NCBI GenBank assembly: GCA_016721865.1
Contig: JADKHF010000042.1
Location: 1 to 64,000, forward strand
DNA length: 64,000 bases
DNA from: Nitrosomonas sp.
GTDB taxonomy: Bacteria > Pseudomonadota > Gammaproteobacteria > Burkholderiales > Nitrosomonadaceae
Direction of reading: 5' to 3'
Shown: piece after piece, positions 1 through 9,613 of the stretch
How positions within the stretch are numbered: the stretch's first letter is position 1
How the letters are laid out: every line of letters starts with the position of its first letter
Notes under the pieces: generated by a model
The model's database searches: none
What the model saw: only the letters and a program-made list of their open reading frames with translations
Told to the model about the DNA's origin: nothing
Translations under genes and position numbers: made by a program

Positions 1-839
1 AGGGGGCGTTAACAATTAAGCCAGCCATATCATGGAACTTGCCAAATATAGCATGGCTTGACTAAGTTTCGCTTTTAATCACGTTTCTTCCACCGTGTTG
101 CAATTCGGCGGGGTGGCTTAAGCTTTGAAACAGGCGTTCGACCAGGTTTTCGTTCTTTATAAATTTCTCGATCATATTCCCGTCGAATTATACGGTTTTG
201 TCGAGGAGGAATTACCCGCTACTGCACCTGACGCTTCAATGTTATTAATAGGCTCGTCTGACGTCATAGCCTTTGTCCGCCAAAAGACAGTAATCGGCTG
301 AATCCGCTCAATCATTGCGTTTGCCTGGCCGTACTCCGGGCTTAGTCCTTCTGTCAGGAGGCAGTCTAAAACAGGTTGCCCAGAGCATCAACTGCTGCGT
401 GTATTTTTGTACTCAGACCGCCTCTTGATTTCCCAATCGCCTCTTCCTGCTGTTTTTGGGGGAGCACCATGCTGATGCAGTCGAACAATCGAACCGTCGA
501 TCATTAAATATTCAAAGTCGCTGGCCTCTGATAAGGTCTTGAATATCGCTTCCCAACGGCCCTTTTAGACCATCGATTATAACGTGTGTTGCACACGGTG
601 ACAACTCCCAGGCTTCTGGCGAGATCGCGCCATGGTGCGCCTGTGCAGCAAACCCACAGTACGGCTACCGGGAACAAGCGGTTATTTCTCCTGTTACCAC
701 AATCACTGGGTTTGCCCGACAACAAGGTTCTATTCGTTTCCACTGCTCATCAATCAACACATTCCTGATCATACATTAATTTACCTTCATATTCAATCTG
801 ATGGAAATTATTGCAGGAATTACGTTAATTGTTAGCCCT
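1..839. mobile_element. IS5-family insertion sequence (IS427-like), decayed or error-laden
   Basis: A transposase-like reading on the minus strand is bracketed by an inverted repeat: TTAACAATTAA at 9-19 and its complement TTAATTGTTA at 824-833, each next to an AGGG/CCCT end. The spacing of about 840 bp is normal for a complete IS5-family element, so the element probably begins at or just before the window edge. No target duplication can be judged because the left flank is outside the window. Confidence 0.7.
16..777 (-). pseudogene. IS5-family transposase, frameshifted
   Basis: DDE transposase of the IS5 group, read from right to left in several frames. The N-terminal part contains LWVCCTGAPWRDLARSLG, the helix-turn-helix type region. 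The middle shows IDGSIVRLHQHGAPPK followed by a KSRGGLSTKIHAAVDALGN stretch, which normally carries the DDE aspartate. The C-terminal part has REYDREIYKERNLVERLFQ, the glutamate region, and it ends with MLYLASSMIWLA and a stop at 16-18. At least four frame changes separate these segments, so no active protein is encoded as the sequence stands. Confidence 0.75.
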
Positions 840-905
840 AACAACTTGATGACAATGTTTTGGTCTATTCCTTTCCAGCACGTTCGAAATTAGTGATGTA
901 ATTGT

Positions 906-1007
906 TAACCCACCTGTGCCAGAGGTGCGAGCAAAACCTACGCCATGTTGCTGGCTGGATTAGGTCTTTTAGGCTTCTATGCACGCCGCAGGAAAGTCAA
1001 CGTTTAA
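906..1007 (+). pseudogene. C-terminal remnant of a PEP-CTERM exosortase-sorted protein
   Basis: The reading TYAMLLAGLGLLGFYARRRK (936-998), then VNV and a stop at 1005, is a textbook PEP-CTERM tail: a hydrophobic helix followed by an Arg/Lys cluster. Just upstream, in another frame, PVPE is visible at about 913, which is the expected PEP box; one or two bases must be wrong or lost between the two. Such proteins are exported and processed by exosortase in EPS-producing Gram-negatives. Only the sorting tag is left: the body of the protein is missing, replaced by the IS5-family element that ends about 70 bp upstream. Confidence 0.7.
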
Positions 1008-1029
1008 GTTAATTTAGCTGCGTTTCGAA

Positions 1030-1055
1030 AAACCCGCCTGATGGCGGGTTTTTAT
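1030..1055 (+). terminator. Rho-independent terminator after the PEP-CTERM gene
   Basis: Stem AAACCCGCC (1030-1038) pairs with GGCGGGTTT (1043-1051) around a TGAT loop and runs into further T residues. It lies 23 bp after the PEP-CTERM stop codon and points the same way. Confidence 0.85.
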
Positions 1056-1059
1056 ATTA

Positions 1060-1110
1060 GTGCGCCCGGCAGAATGCACACTGGAGGTGAAAGTTCTCTA
1101 CTCGTCCTGC
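1060..1110 (+). other. Probable 5' end of a group II (class C) intron, truncated
   Basis: Starting directly after the T-tract of the terminator, GTGCGCCCGGCAGAATG leads to GGAGGTGAAAGTTCTCTAC. The GUGCG start and the AGGUGAAAGUCCU-like element are hallmarks of bacterial group II intron domain I. Class C introns are known to insert just downstream of intrinsic terminators, which is exactly the position here. No reverse transcriptase or domain V hairpin follows before lspA at 1331, so only a 5' fragment is present. The identification rests on short motifs. Confidence 0.45.
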
Positions 1111-1330
1111 CTCTATTTCTTGCATCCCGGTGCATGATTTCTTCTCATCCTTCTCGGTGCTTGCTCCTTTGTCTGCCGTGAACTGCACTGTTTGGGTTGA
1201 GCAAGATTGCCGCTTAACGGACTGTCCAAATTTGCAGAAACCCCTTCTTTATTTTGAAAGAAATCGTTTTCTCAGGCGGCTTTGCCAGAACAAATGTTAT
1301 TAGATACTTTTCGGGGTGATTACTTGGATT
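1111..1330. other. Unassigned intergenic stretch
   Basis: No reading frame of note is seen. The segment around 1215-1250 resembles an insertion-sequence end in general character but has no partner repeat that I can find. Confidence 0.3.
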
Positions 1331-1797
1331 TTATTTGGAATTTTCCTGATCTTCCTTGTGCCGGAAGCTTTCGTAGATCATCAGCGCTGCGCCGATAAAG
1401 ATAGCGGAATCGGCAATATTGAATGCCGGCCAGTGGTAGGTTCCGACATAGAAGTCAGAAAATCAACCACATGACCCAACGTGATGCGGTCATATAAATT
1501 CCCTAAGGCACCGCCAAAATCAGGCTCAATGAGATACAGAATAACTTTTCATGTTTGTATTTATTGAGCAGGTAGATCAATAAGGCGGCACTGCCTGCGT
1601 GCCGCTCAAAACCAACGCTGCCAACCAGATTCCTCGCTCAGAAAGCTGAAGGCTGCACCGGGATTGTAGAGTCAGCACCAGGTTGAAAAAGCCGGTTAAT
1701 GGGATTTTCTGGCCAAATTCCAGTGCAGACTCTATTTGCTGGCAAGATCCAGAACCAGAACGATCAAGGCAATGCTCAGGCTTATGTAAAGCTTCAT
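1331..1797 (-). pseudogene. lspA: Prolipoprotein signal peptidase LspA, frameshifted
   Basis: Inner-membrane aspartyl peptidase that cleaves the signal peptide of diacylglyceryl-prolipoproteins. The start MKLYISLSIALIVLVLDLAS is the first membrane helix. Later fragments give LTGFFNLVLT, ALGNLYDRITLGHVVDF with the first catalytic Asp, and FNIADSAIFIGAALMIYESF with the second. The length (about 155 codons) is close to normal. At least four one-base shifts and one in-frame stop break it; for instance TTTTGGCGG needs one more G to read the expected ILGGALGN. It lies 34 bp downstream of ileS, the usual ribF-ileS-lspA order. Because the gene is essential, consensus error is more likely than true loss. 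Confidence 0.8.
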
Positions 1798-1830
1798 GGT
1801 GAAAAGTTTCCGGTAAATAAGTATTAAGCT

Positions 1831-4484
1831 TTACGCGTAGTGTCGTTCTTCGCCGCCACCATAAAGATTGGTGACGCAACGCTCGCACAAGGTGGAATGT
1901 TCCGCATGCTGCCCAACATCCTGGCGATAATGCCAGCAGCGTTCACATTTGCATGTGTGCTGGATGGCGACAATACCTTTCTGTTGCGGGTCACTGACCT
2001 GGATCAGATGGACTTCAGAAACAATTAACACGAAACGCAGATCATCGCCTAGTGCCTTGGTAGGGTGGGAAATCATCACTGTTGGCATGAATCTCAACCG
2101 CCGCTGCCAATGAGACCAATTTCTCCCTGTGCACGGGCATCTTCGATTTTTAGAACTTGCGAACGCAAAGCGCGTATTCTTGCCCAGCGTTGTTGCAATA
2201 ACTGGATATCCGGTTGCGCTGGAAAAAAGTATGCCAGTGCTGCAGCAGCTACCTTCTGTTTCTCCGGTCAGATGTACCATACCTCTTCCGAGGTGAAGCT
2301 CAAAATGGGTGCAAACAGGCGTACCAGACTATGCGCGATATGATATAGCGCGGTTTGTACTCCGAGCGGCGTGGTGTCCCTTTGGCTGCTGCTGTGTACA
2401 GGCGATCTTTGAGGATATCAGATAAAGCCACCCAAATCTTCAGAGCGTTAATTGTGCAATTTATGCGCCACTTGATGGAATTCATAGCGCTGATAACTCT
2501 GTGTCAAATCTTTCTGAAAGATTCAGTAAATGCCAGCATGTAGCGGTCAATTTCCAGGCAGTCAGTGACGGTAACCAGATCGGTTTGTGGATTAAAGTCC
2601 ATCAGATTGGCGAGTAAAAACGCAGTGTATTACAGGATGCGCCGATAGCTCTCGACTACCCGTTTCAGAATTTCTTCGGAGATGAAAAGCTCACCGGAAT
2701 AGTCGGTCGAAGCCACCCATAAACGCAAAATATCGGCACCGAAAGTATCCATCACTTTTTGTGGTGCGATGACGTTTCCTTTGGATTTGCTCATTTTGTG
2801 ACCGCTGCCATCACCACGAATCCGTATGTGAGCAGCGCATCATAGGGGCACGGGCATCAATGGCACAGCCGGTCAGCAGCGAGACTGAAACCAGCCACGA
2901 TGCTGGTCGGAGCCTTCAAGATATATAAATCAACCGGGTATTTGAGTTGGGCATCCGGCCTGACGATGGTGTCATGTGTGGTACCGGAATCAAACCAGAC
3001 ATCCAGCGTATCGGTAAGGTTTGGCAATCCTTGGCGTCTTCCCCGAGTAATTCAGCGGCATCGAGCGCAAACCAGGCTTCAATGCCCTGTTGTTCCACTT
3101 TTTGCGCCACTTTCTCGAGTAAGCTCAGCGATCGTGGATGCGGTGAATGGGTTTCCTATGCACGAAAAGCGTCATTGGAACGCCTCAGTTACGTTGGCGT
3201 GAAACGCACCAATCCGGGCGGTTCTTAATCATCGCCCTCTAGGCAGGCTTTGCCCCATGCCGGGTAAAATGCAGTGTTACCGACGGCTTGCATCGCCAGT
3301 TCCACGCAGGGGTTTGTTTCTGCGTAGCTGCATCAACTGTGTCGTGCAGATTCATACCAATGAACCATTGTGGCGTAGCACGAAAAATGATGGGTGTTTT
3401 ATGGCGCCAACAGTGTGAATAACTGTGCTCGATTTTTCAGGCAAAACAAATGCCGGCTGGTATTGAGTGTATCGGTGACGACATCATTGGCTTTCCACAC
3501 TGAAAGACCGCCGACTAAGGGGTGTTGGCAATAAACTTGCCGTGCCGTCAACCGGGCTTTCGTTGGGCGGGCCATAATTCTGTCCGGCAAAATAATCATC
3601 AGACCGTGCGCAGGTGCCGTATGCACAAGACCTGTCCCAGCTTCAAGCGTGACATGTTTGCCGCAAATGATTTTTACCGTGCGCGGTTCAAACGGGTGTT
3701 GCAATGGCATATGTTCCAGTGCCTGGCCTTTGCAAGTGGCCAGTGTTTCGCCGCTTAAGTCATAGCGCTCCAGGCATGCCTGTCTCAGCTCACTGGCGAG
3801 TATCAGGAATCCACGTGTTGTTTGTATCAGTGCATAGTCAAAATCTGGGTGAACGCTGACTGCCTGGTTACGCGGGTGAGGTTTTATCTTCATAGTCACT
3901 TCGGCTTCAGCCAGTGCGGAGCCACAATCAATGCACCAATTGACTGGTTTCTGACCCTGATACAGATAACCACTCTGATAAATCTTTCCCAGTGCGCGAA
4001 TAATATCGGCTTCTGTTTTGAAGTTCATCGTGAGATAGGGATTATCCCAATCACCCAGTACGCCCAGGCGGATGAAATCAGCTTTCTGGCGCTCTACTTG
4101 TTCCTTGGCAAAAAGCACGGCAAAGCTCGCGTACTTTATCAGCCGGTAAGTGCTTGCCATGTTTTTCTCGATCTGATGCTCAATGGGTAGCCCATGACAA
4201 TCCCAGCCGGAATATACGGTGCATCGAAGCCAGCCAGTGTTTGCTTTTGATGATGATATCTTTGAGAATTTTATTCACTGCATGACCGATGTGTATATCA
4301 CCATTGGCATAAGGGGAGGGCCGTCGTGCAAAATGAATTTGGGACGCCCTTTGCTGACAGAGCGGATTTTCTGATACAGATTCTTTTCTTGCCAGGTTTT
4401 AGCATACCTGGTTACGGCTGGCTAAATTGCCGCGCATCCAGGAAGGTGTGTCGAATAAATTGAGGTTTTCTTATAATAAGTCAT
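1831..4484 (-). pseudogene. ileS: Isoleucyl-tRNA synthetase, multiply frameshifted
   Basis: Class I aminoacyl-tRNA synthetase that charges tRNA-Ile. In order from the N-terminus, fragments read KNLYQKIRSVSKGRPKFILH, then an ANGDIHIGHAVNKIL region with the HIGH motif near 4280. Next come the connective-peptide/editing region (best preserved at 3399-4160), the GHKMSKSKGNVIAPQKV signature near 2780, and the C-terminal zinc-binding part CERCWHY...LCERC ending ERHYA at 1831. The span matches a protein of about 930-940 residues after repair. At least ten frame changes are needed. Start chosen at 4484 because MTYYKKT fits the family N-terminus. ribF lies upstream and lspA downstream. A cell needs this gene, so either an intact copy exists elsewhere or this consensus is faulty. 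Confidence 0.85.
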
Positions 4485-4541
4485 GGAATGTAAATTAATG
4501 GGTTAAAGGACGCTACCAGATACTTTAATGGTTTTGAATCG

Positions 4542-5473
4542 TCAGAAAAAGTCTTTTGCTTGCACGACATCTTTTAATTTGAGTGATGAGTGTGGCTATA
4601 TCCGCATATTTTTCTTCGTCACACCCAACTTGTGTAGAAAATCGACTTGTAAATGTTGTCCGTAAATGTCGTGGTTAAAGTCAAACAAATGTACTTCCAG
4701 TATGGATTTGCCATTGTCATGGGTTGTCGGCCTTACGCCCAAGCTGGCGACACCAGGCAGTATTTTTGCGGGCGATGACTTGATAGCGCCGTGAACCGCT
4801 ACAACAAAAATACCCGAGAGGGTGGGCGATTATATTTCAACTGGATATTCGCTGTCGGAAATCCGATTTGTTTGCCTAATTTATCACCATCAATGACACG
4901 CCCACTGATACTGTAGGATCTTCCCAGTAATTTTTCTGGCCATATTAAGATCTCCAGTGGCAAGTGCCTGGCGGATAGCGGTGCTTGAAACGCGCTGATT
5001 GTCAATGGCGATACTGGGCATGACTTCTACAGCAAAACCATTTGTTGCTGAATAGGCTTGCAGCATAGAAAAATCACCAGCACGTCGTGCGCCAAAGCGA
5101 AAATCATCTCCCACAAGTAACCAGCGGACGAAGACACCTCTTGATTCAGAATGCGCGTAATAAATTGTTCTGGACTAATTCTTGCAAAATCATAATTGAA
5201 GCGGCAAACATGTATACAATCGACTCCTGCCTGGATCAAGTATTTCAGCTTCTCCCGCAAGCTGGTCAGGCGAGCAGGCGCCTGATCTGGAGCAAAAAAT
5301 TCGCGTGGATGCGGTTCAAAAGTCATCACGCAGGCAGGTAGTCCAAGCCGTTTGGCAGCATCCTTCAGGCGGATAAGCATGGCTTGATGGCCTAGATGGA
5401 CGCCATCAAAATTGCCTATGGTCAATGCAACCGGCGTCTTAGCGCGCATCGATGACCTTCGCCAAGTATGCAT
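4542..5473 (-). pseudogene. ribF: Bifunctional riboflavin kinase/FMN adenylyltransferase RibF, frameshifted
   Basis: Makes FMN and FAD from riboflavin. The N-terminal FAD synthetase part is clear: VALTIGNFDGVHLGHQAML carries the GNFDGVHxGH nucleotide motif, then VMTFEPHPREFFAP. After a shift near 5100 the frame continues as VGDDFRFGARRAGDF and VSSTAIRQAL (the SSTxIR motif). The kinase domain follows as GRVIDGDKLGKQIGFPTANI, and the end reads KYADIATLITQIK with a stop at 4542. At least four shifts break it. The start is uncertain: ATG at 5473 or 5449, or a frame upstream reading GFPAHAYLAKVIDAR. The first gene of the ribF-ileS-lspA set. Confidence 0.8.
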
Positions 5474-5565
5474 GAGCAGGAAACCCCAAAATTAGTAATT
5501 CTAGCTTTGTTTAAAGGCAGACGGGTCCAGTTCGCCCCCACGGTAAATTTGTTCTTTCCTTGGAA

Positions 5566-6010
5566 TCAATGCGACCGAGTACGAGTTGAGTTAGAAGTCA
5601 TACGAAGATAGTCAAAGACCAAGCGGGTATTTCGATTCAATTGCTGCATTTTCTGAGAGATGCTGGATTTTCCCTTGGAGATGTACTGAGTGACGCCGCA
5701 TGCGAAACGGCGCAGGCGAGAGTGATATTCTCGGGCCGTGGCCTGTCGGATGCGGCTTCGATCCTCATCGAAATTCAATCAATCACATAGTGACAGCGAT
5801 TCTCAATGGTCCAGTGACCCCGATTCACTTTGAGAGTGCGGCTCTGGTCACCGGTTCGGCGTGCGACTGGTTACCCTAAAACGACTTTATCGGTGACTTT
5901 TCCGGTTCTTTTGTAAAGGGTCTCCCGCTCGACCAGGAACACTTGCCCGACATGTGGAAAATCGAGGTGCTCATTCAGCGCTGTGCTGCACCAGATACGA
6001 CAGGTTAATT
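5566..6010 (-). pseudogene. ISAs1-family transposase, C-terminal fragment
   Basis: Minus-strand reading typical of the ISAs1 (H-repeat) transposase C-terminus: fragments VNRGHWTIENRCHYVIDW, then NFDEDRSRIRQA, then KMQQLNRNTRLVFDYLRM. The N-terminal two thirds with the first catalytic residues are not visible, and at least three frame changes occur. The right boundary is approximate. It lies upstream of ribF and could have displaced its promoter region. Confidence 0.65.
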
Positions 6011-6105
6011 AATATGCCTCTATACTATTTTCAGTAGTAAGGATGAAGCATGGGTAAATCCCCATAAATTACATGATAAGGGCAACTTAAAGTCCATTAA
6101 TCATT

Positions 6106-6143
6106 CAGAAAGTATCGAACTGAACAGAAAGTATCGAACTGAA
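6106..6143. repeat. Perfect 19-bp tandem duplication
   Basis: The unit CAGAAAGTATCGAACTGAA occurs at 6106-6124 and again, without change, at 6125-6143. It lies in an A/T-rich intergenic stretch with no gene of its own (6011-6185). Confidence 0.9.
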
Positions 6144-6185
6144 AATAGTTCTTAGGCAGGCATTTTAATTAATGGTATTATTAAA

Positions 6186-6321
6186 GGGCATCTCTAAAAA
6201 TTCAAAGTTCTAAACAAACCGAGGCGTGAACAAAAAAGTGGCACAGCGTATGTCTGATATGTAAGGAAACTTTTGCGAGCAACAAAGTGTTCCAACGAAA
6301 TTTGTATTTTTAGAGATGACC
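6186..6321. repeat. MITE-like dispersed repeat, copy 1
   Basis: A 136-bp unit with imperfect terminal inverted repeats: it starts GGGCATCTCTAAAAAT and ends ATTTTTAGAGATGACC. The reverse complement of 32265-32401 matches it over the whole length, including the internal ATGTCTGATATG and AACGAAATTTGTATTTTT blocks. No target duplication is evident for this copy. It codes for nothing visible. Confidence 0.8.
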
Positions 6322-6396
6322 TGATTCTAATTATTTCTCGTTTGAGTAATTACATTAAACTTGAGAAATTTTTTATTAAGCCATAAAGAAGTCGCT

Positions 6397-6519
6397 ATGA
6401 AAATGTTGACATTAATGATTGCTTTAATCGCTGCTATCAATTGTCTGCATGTAACACTTTCAGGGGTGGGTAAGGATGTTGAGGAAGGTGGCGAAGCAAT
6501 TCAAAAATCGACTTATTAG
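6397..6519 (+). CDS. Entericidin-like small lipoprotein
   Basis: A 40-residue reading beginning MKMLTLMIALIAAIN and ending SGVGKDVEEGGEAIQKS. The C-terminal half is the entericidin A/B signature (GxGKDVExxGExIQ), a small membrane lipoprotein family of antidote/toxin-like peptides. In the present reading the lipobox is poor (AINC). Adding one G after CTG gives LAC-NT, a good lipobox with the expected downstream residues, and one further base restores frame. This suggests two compensating one-base losses within about 15 bp. It has no obvious partner gene. Confidence 0.6.
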   Translation: MKMLTLMIALIAAINCLHVTLSGVGKDVEEGGEAIQKSTY

Positions 6520-6538
6520 TGTAGCGTCTTTTAAACGC

Positions 6539-7622
6539 TTATATGTTTAGACTGGCCTGTGACTGCATCATGGCGTTACAGGCACGCTGAATTTCCGCAA
6601 AATTTTTTCGCCCTTGGCATTCCAGACGTAGCGCTTTGGATTTTGATTGCGGTTAGCCAAACAGGTGAGAATTTTATCGGCCAGTTCCTTAACTGAAGTA
6701 AAGCTGCCACTGACGATCTGGTCAGTCAGATCCCGGAAAAAAACGCTCGACCAGGTTAAGCCATGAGGAATGAAGTTGGCGTGAAGTGCATGTGGAATCT
6801 GGGGTGCCTGGCCAGCCATGCTTTCACCTCAGGATGCTTGTGGGTTGCGTAATTATCGGCAATCAGATGGATATCCAAATCTTTCGGTGTTTCCGCTCGA
6901 TTTTCTTGAGGAATACCAGCCACTCCTGATGCCGGTGTTGTTCGGCGATAGTCGAGATCAGTTTACCCTCCAGATAGTTTAGCGCAGCAAACAAGGTCAG
7001 AGTGCCGTGGCGAATATAATCGTGCGTTGTGGTCTTGATATGTCCGATGCCCAGCGGCAATCCCGGTTGGGTACGCTCAGCGCCTGACATTGTGATTTCT
7101 CGTCGCAGCACAGCACCAGTGCTTTCCGGTAGATTGAGATACAGGCCGATGACATCCCAAATTTTCCTCGAAATGCGCATCGTTCGACAGCTTAAAGGTT
7201 CGGGTCAGGTGTGGCTTGATGTCGTTTGCAGCCCACAAGCGTTGTACGCTAGCCGTTGAAATGCCCGCCGCTCGCGTCATGGTGCGGCACTCCAGCGTCC
7301 CAGGTTGGCGGGCGGAAGGGCGCGTTACTGTCTCCAGCACTTTTTCTTGACCGCCGTGTCGGGCAACGAAGCTGCGGCCACGCCCGGGCCTGCGTCGGTG
7401 AGACCGGTCAAGCGTTCCTGACGAAGCGCTGATACCAGTGACTCACCGTCACGTGTCACCCCGGCTTCCGCACCGATTGTGCTTCCTGCGTATGTCCTTC
7501 AGCCGCCAGCAAAATGATTTGTGCGCGTTGTCGATCCCGTACTGACACGGTGTGTCTGCCTATCGGGTAATCATCGCGAACGGTCGCAAGACCAAATCTT
7601 TCAGAAATTCGACTAAATCAAT
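6539..7622 (-). pseudogene. IS630-family transposase, frameshifted (third IS630-type copy)
   Basis: Minus-strand reading in several frames. The N-terminal part shows VSVRDRQRAQIILLAAEGHT, a helix-turn-helix region. The middle shows KIWDVIGLYLNLPE and LFAALNYLEGKLIS. The C-terminal part has NFIPHGLTWSSVFFRDLTDQ, then FTSVKELADKILTCLANRNQ, ending MMQSQASLNI with a stop at 6539. At least five shifts are present. It differs in sequence from the copies in fliF and fliL. I could not fix its terminal repeats, so element ends are unknown. Confidence 0.75.
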
Positions 7623-7928
7623 ATCGTATTAACAACCTCAAAACAAGTTTGGGTGGCGATTCCATTTTGATTCCGTCTCTCCATCTGATCATCGCTGCAG
7701 CCACTTTTCCGGATCTCGCTCGGCATCTTGGCTGGCAAGCTGAAGAATCTTGCTAATCAGGACTAGTTTTTACATTTGCAGTAAAATCAGGATTTATGTT
7801 CGATGTGACCTGCCCGTCCACTAAAGCAGATCCTCAGTTAAGATAGATGGTATGAAAAATGAAGCTGGTTATGGGATAAGTCGTCTCTGGCAGTTTATGG
7901 TTTTTTTGCTTTTAATGTCTTGTCAATA
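7623..7928. other. Gene-free stretch between the IS630 remnant and the encapsulin operon end
   Basis: Nothing recognisable is coded here. It probably contains the right-hand end of the IS630-type remnant and unrelated flanking DNA. Confidence 0.4.
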
Positions 7929-7955
7929 CATGCCACCGGTTCTTCCGGTGGCATG
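7929..7955 (-). terminator. Hairpin terminator candidate after the cysteine desulfurase gene
   Basis: A perfect 11-bp stem, CATGCCACCGG at 7929-7939 with CCGGTGGCATG at 7945-7955, around a 5-nt loop. It lies 35 bp past the stop codon of the desulfurase on the minus strand. There is no clear U-run, so it may act as an RNA-stabilising end or a weak terminator. Confidence 0.55.
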
Positions 7956-7989
7956 GAGGTCGTCTAAATATGCAGTCATCCTTCGTTTG

Positions 7990-9613
7990 TTAAAATTTGC
8001 TGCCTCCACCCTGGATACGGTGCAGAGTGGTGACCAGAACATCGATGTCGGCGCAGGTGTTGTATAACCCCAGTAGTGGACGTACTGTCGTTTCCAAGCC
8101 AAAGCGACGCAAAATAGGTTGCGCAATGGTGGCCGGAACGAACCGCAATACCTTCACGGTTCAGCGCTTCACCCACTTCTTCGGAAGTGAATCCCTTTAA
8201 CACAAAAGATAACACGCCTGCTTTCTCCGGTGCAGTGCCAATAAGGAGCAGACCCGGAACCGAACAGGCCACGTGTTGCGTAAGCCATGGGTTGATGCTC
8301 GTAGCGATTGATATTATCAATGCCGATGTGTTCTACGTATTCAATCGCAGCACCGAGCCCGACGGCATCGGCGATATTGCCTGTGCCAGCTTCAAAGCGG
8401 GCAGGCGCGCCATGGTAAGTGGTTTTTCAGTAACATCCTGAATCATGTGCCCGCCACCTTGCCAAGGCTGCGTGTTGTTCAGCAATTCAGCCTTACCAAA
8501 AAGTGCGCCAATACCGGTCGGACCAAATACCTTGTGACCGGAAAAAACAAACCAGTCACAGTCGAGCTGCTGCACGTCAACCTGCATGTGTGAGACGGAT
8601 TGCGCACCGTCCAGCAGCACGCGCGCACCGACCTGGTGTGCCATTTCTATCATTTGACGAGCCGGTGTGATGGTACCCAGTGCATTCGATACTTGCGGGA
8701 AATGCCCAGCTTAGTGCGTGAGCCAAGCAGTTTCTGATACTCATCCAGCAATATCTGTCCATTATCATCCACTGGCGCTACACGCAATTTCGCTCCTTTC
8801 TCGTTGCATAACTGCTGCCAGGGTACGATATTGGCATGGTGCTCCAGCCAGCTGATAACGATTTCGTCTCCTTCAACGATATTTTGCCGCCCCAGCTTTG
8901 AGCCACGGATCAATGCCCTCGGTAGTGCCGCGAACAAAGATGATCTCGTCACCGGATGGTGCATTGAGAAACGGCGTACGGTCTCTCGTGATTCCTCGTA
9001 AGCATCGGTGGCGCGCGCTGCCAGTTCATGCGCTGCGCGATGAATGTTGAATTTTCGTGCTGGTAAAAATAGCAGAGGCGATCAATGACAGCCTGCGGCT
9101 TCTGTGTCGTCGCGGCATTGTCTACTTCAGATCAGGGGGCGTCCGTGGACGAAGTTCTTTTAGAATCGGAAAATCACGCTTAATGGCATTGACGTCGAAT
9201 GGTGGATGTGTGGAAGCAAACTCCGGAACCTGCCCAGTGCGGGCAGGCGAGCTGATCTCGTCGAGAAAATAAAACGAGGATCCCCAACCTGGACTGGCGG
9301 GTATTCCGGTATGTGCAGGTACAACACGCTTCGCTGGCGTAAGCAGGGCGCGCAACTCAGATTCATATGGTAACGGGATGACCGAAGGCGAAGGGAAGGC
9401 GCAGGAATAATCCGTACTGAATGTGGGAATTTCAAGCCTGGTGCTGGCGCAGGCGCTGCTACCGGAGAGGAGTGCATTAACGGCTGTCACCGCACCCGGT
9501 AAAGCGGAAAATATCTCGTTGGCCATGCGCTCAATTGATTCGACATCCGGCAGGTAGCTGGACGCCGGACACAGCTCTTCACCTATTCGATTATCGAGAT
9601 TATTTGTACTCAT
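7990..9613 (-). pseudogene. Encapsulin-targeted cysteine desulfurase (SufS-like with long N-terminal extension), frameshifted
   Basis: PLP enzyme that takes sulfur from cysteine as an enzyme persulfide. The first 150 or so residues form a low-complexity, Pro/Ser/Ala-rich extension (MSTNNLDNRIGEELCPASSY...) as seen in cargo enzymes of family 2A encapsulins. The catalytic domain begins near FDVNAIKRDFPILKE. Fragments then show DEIVISWLEHHANIVPWQQL, VLLDGAQSVSHMQVD, SGHKVFGPTGIGALFGK with the PLP lysine, and EGIAVRSGHHCA with the catalytic cysteine. The end reads DIDVLVTTLHRIQGGGSKF. About six one-base shifts interrupt it. Its ATG at 9613 overlaps the stop of the upstream shell gene, so the two are translationally coupled. 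Whether it is truly dead or only mis-sequenced cannot be told here. Confidence 0.8.
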
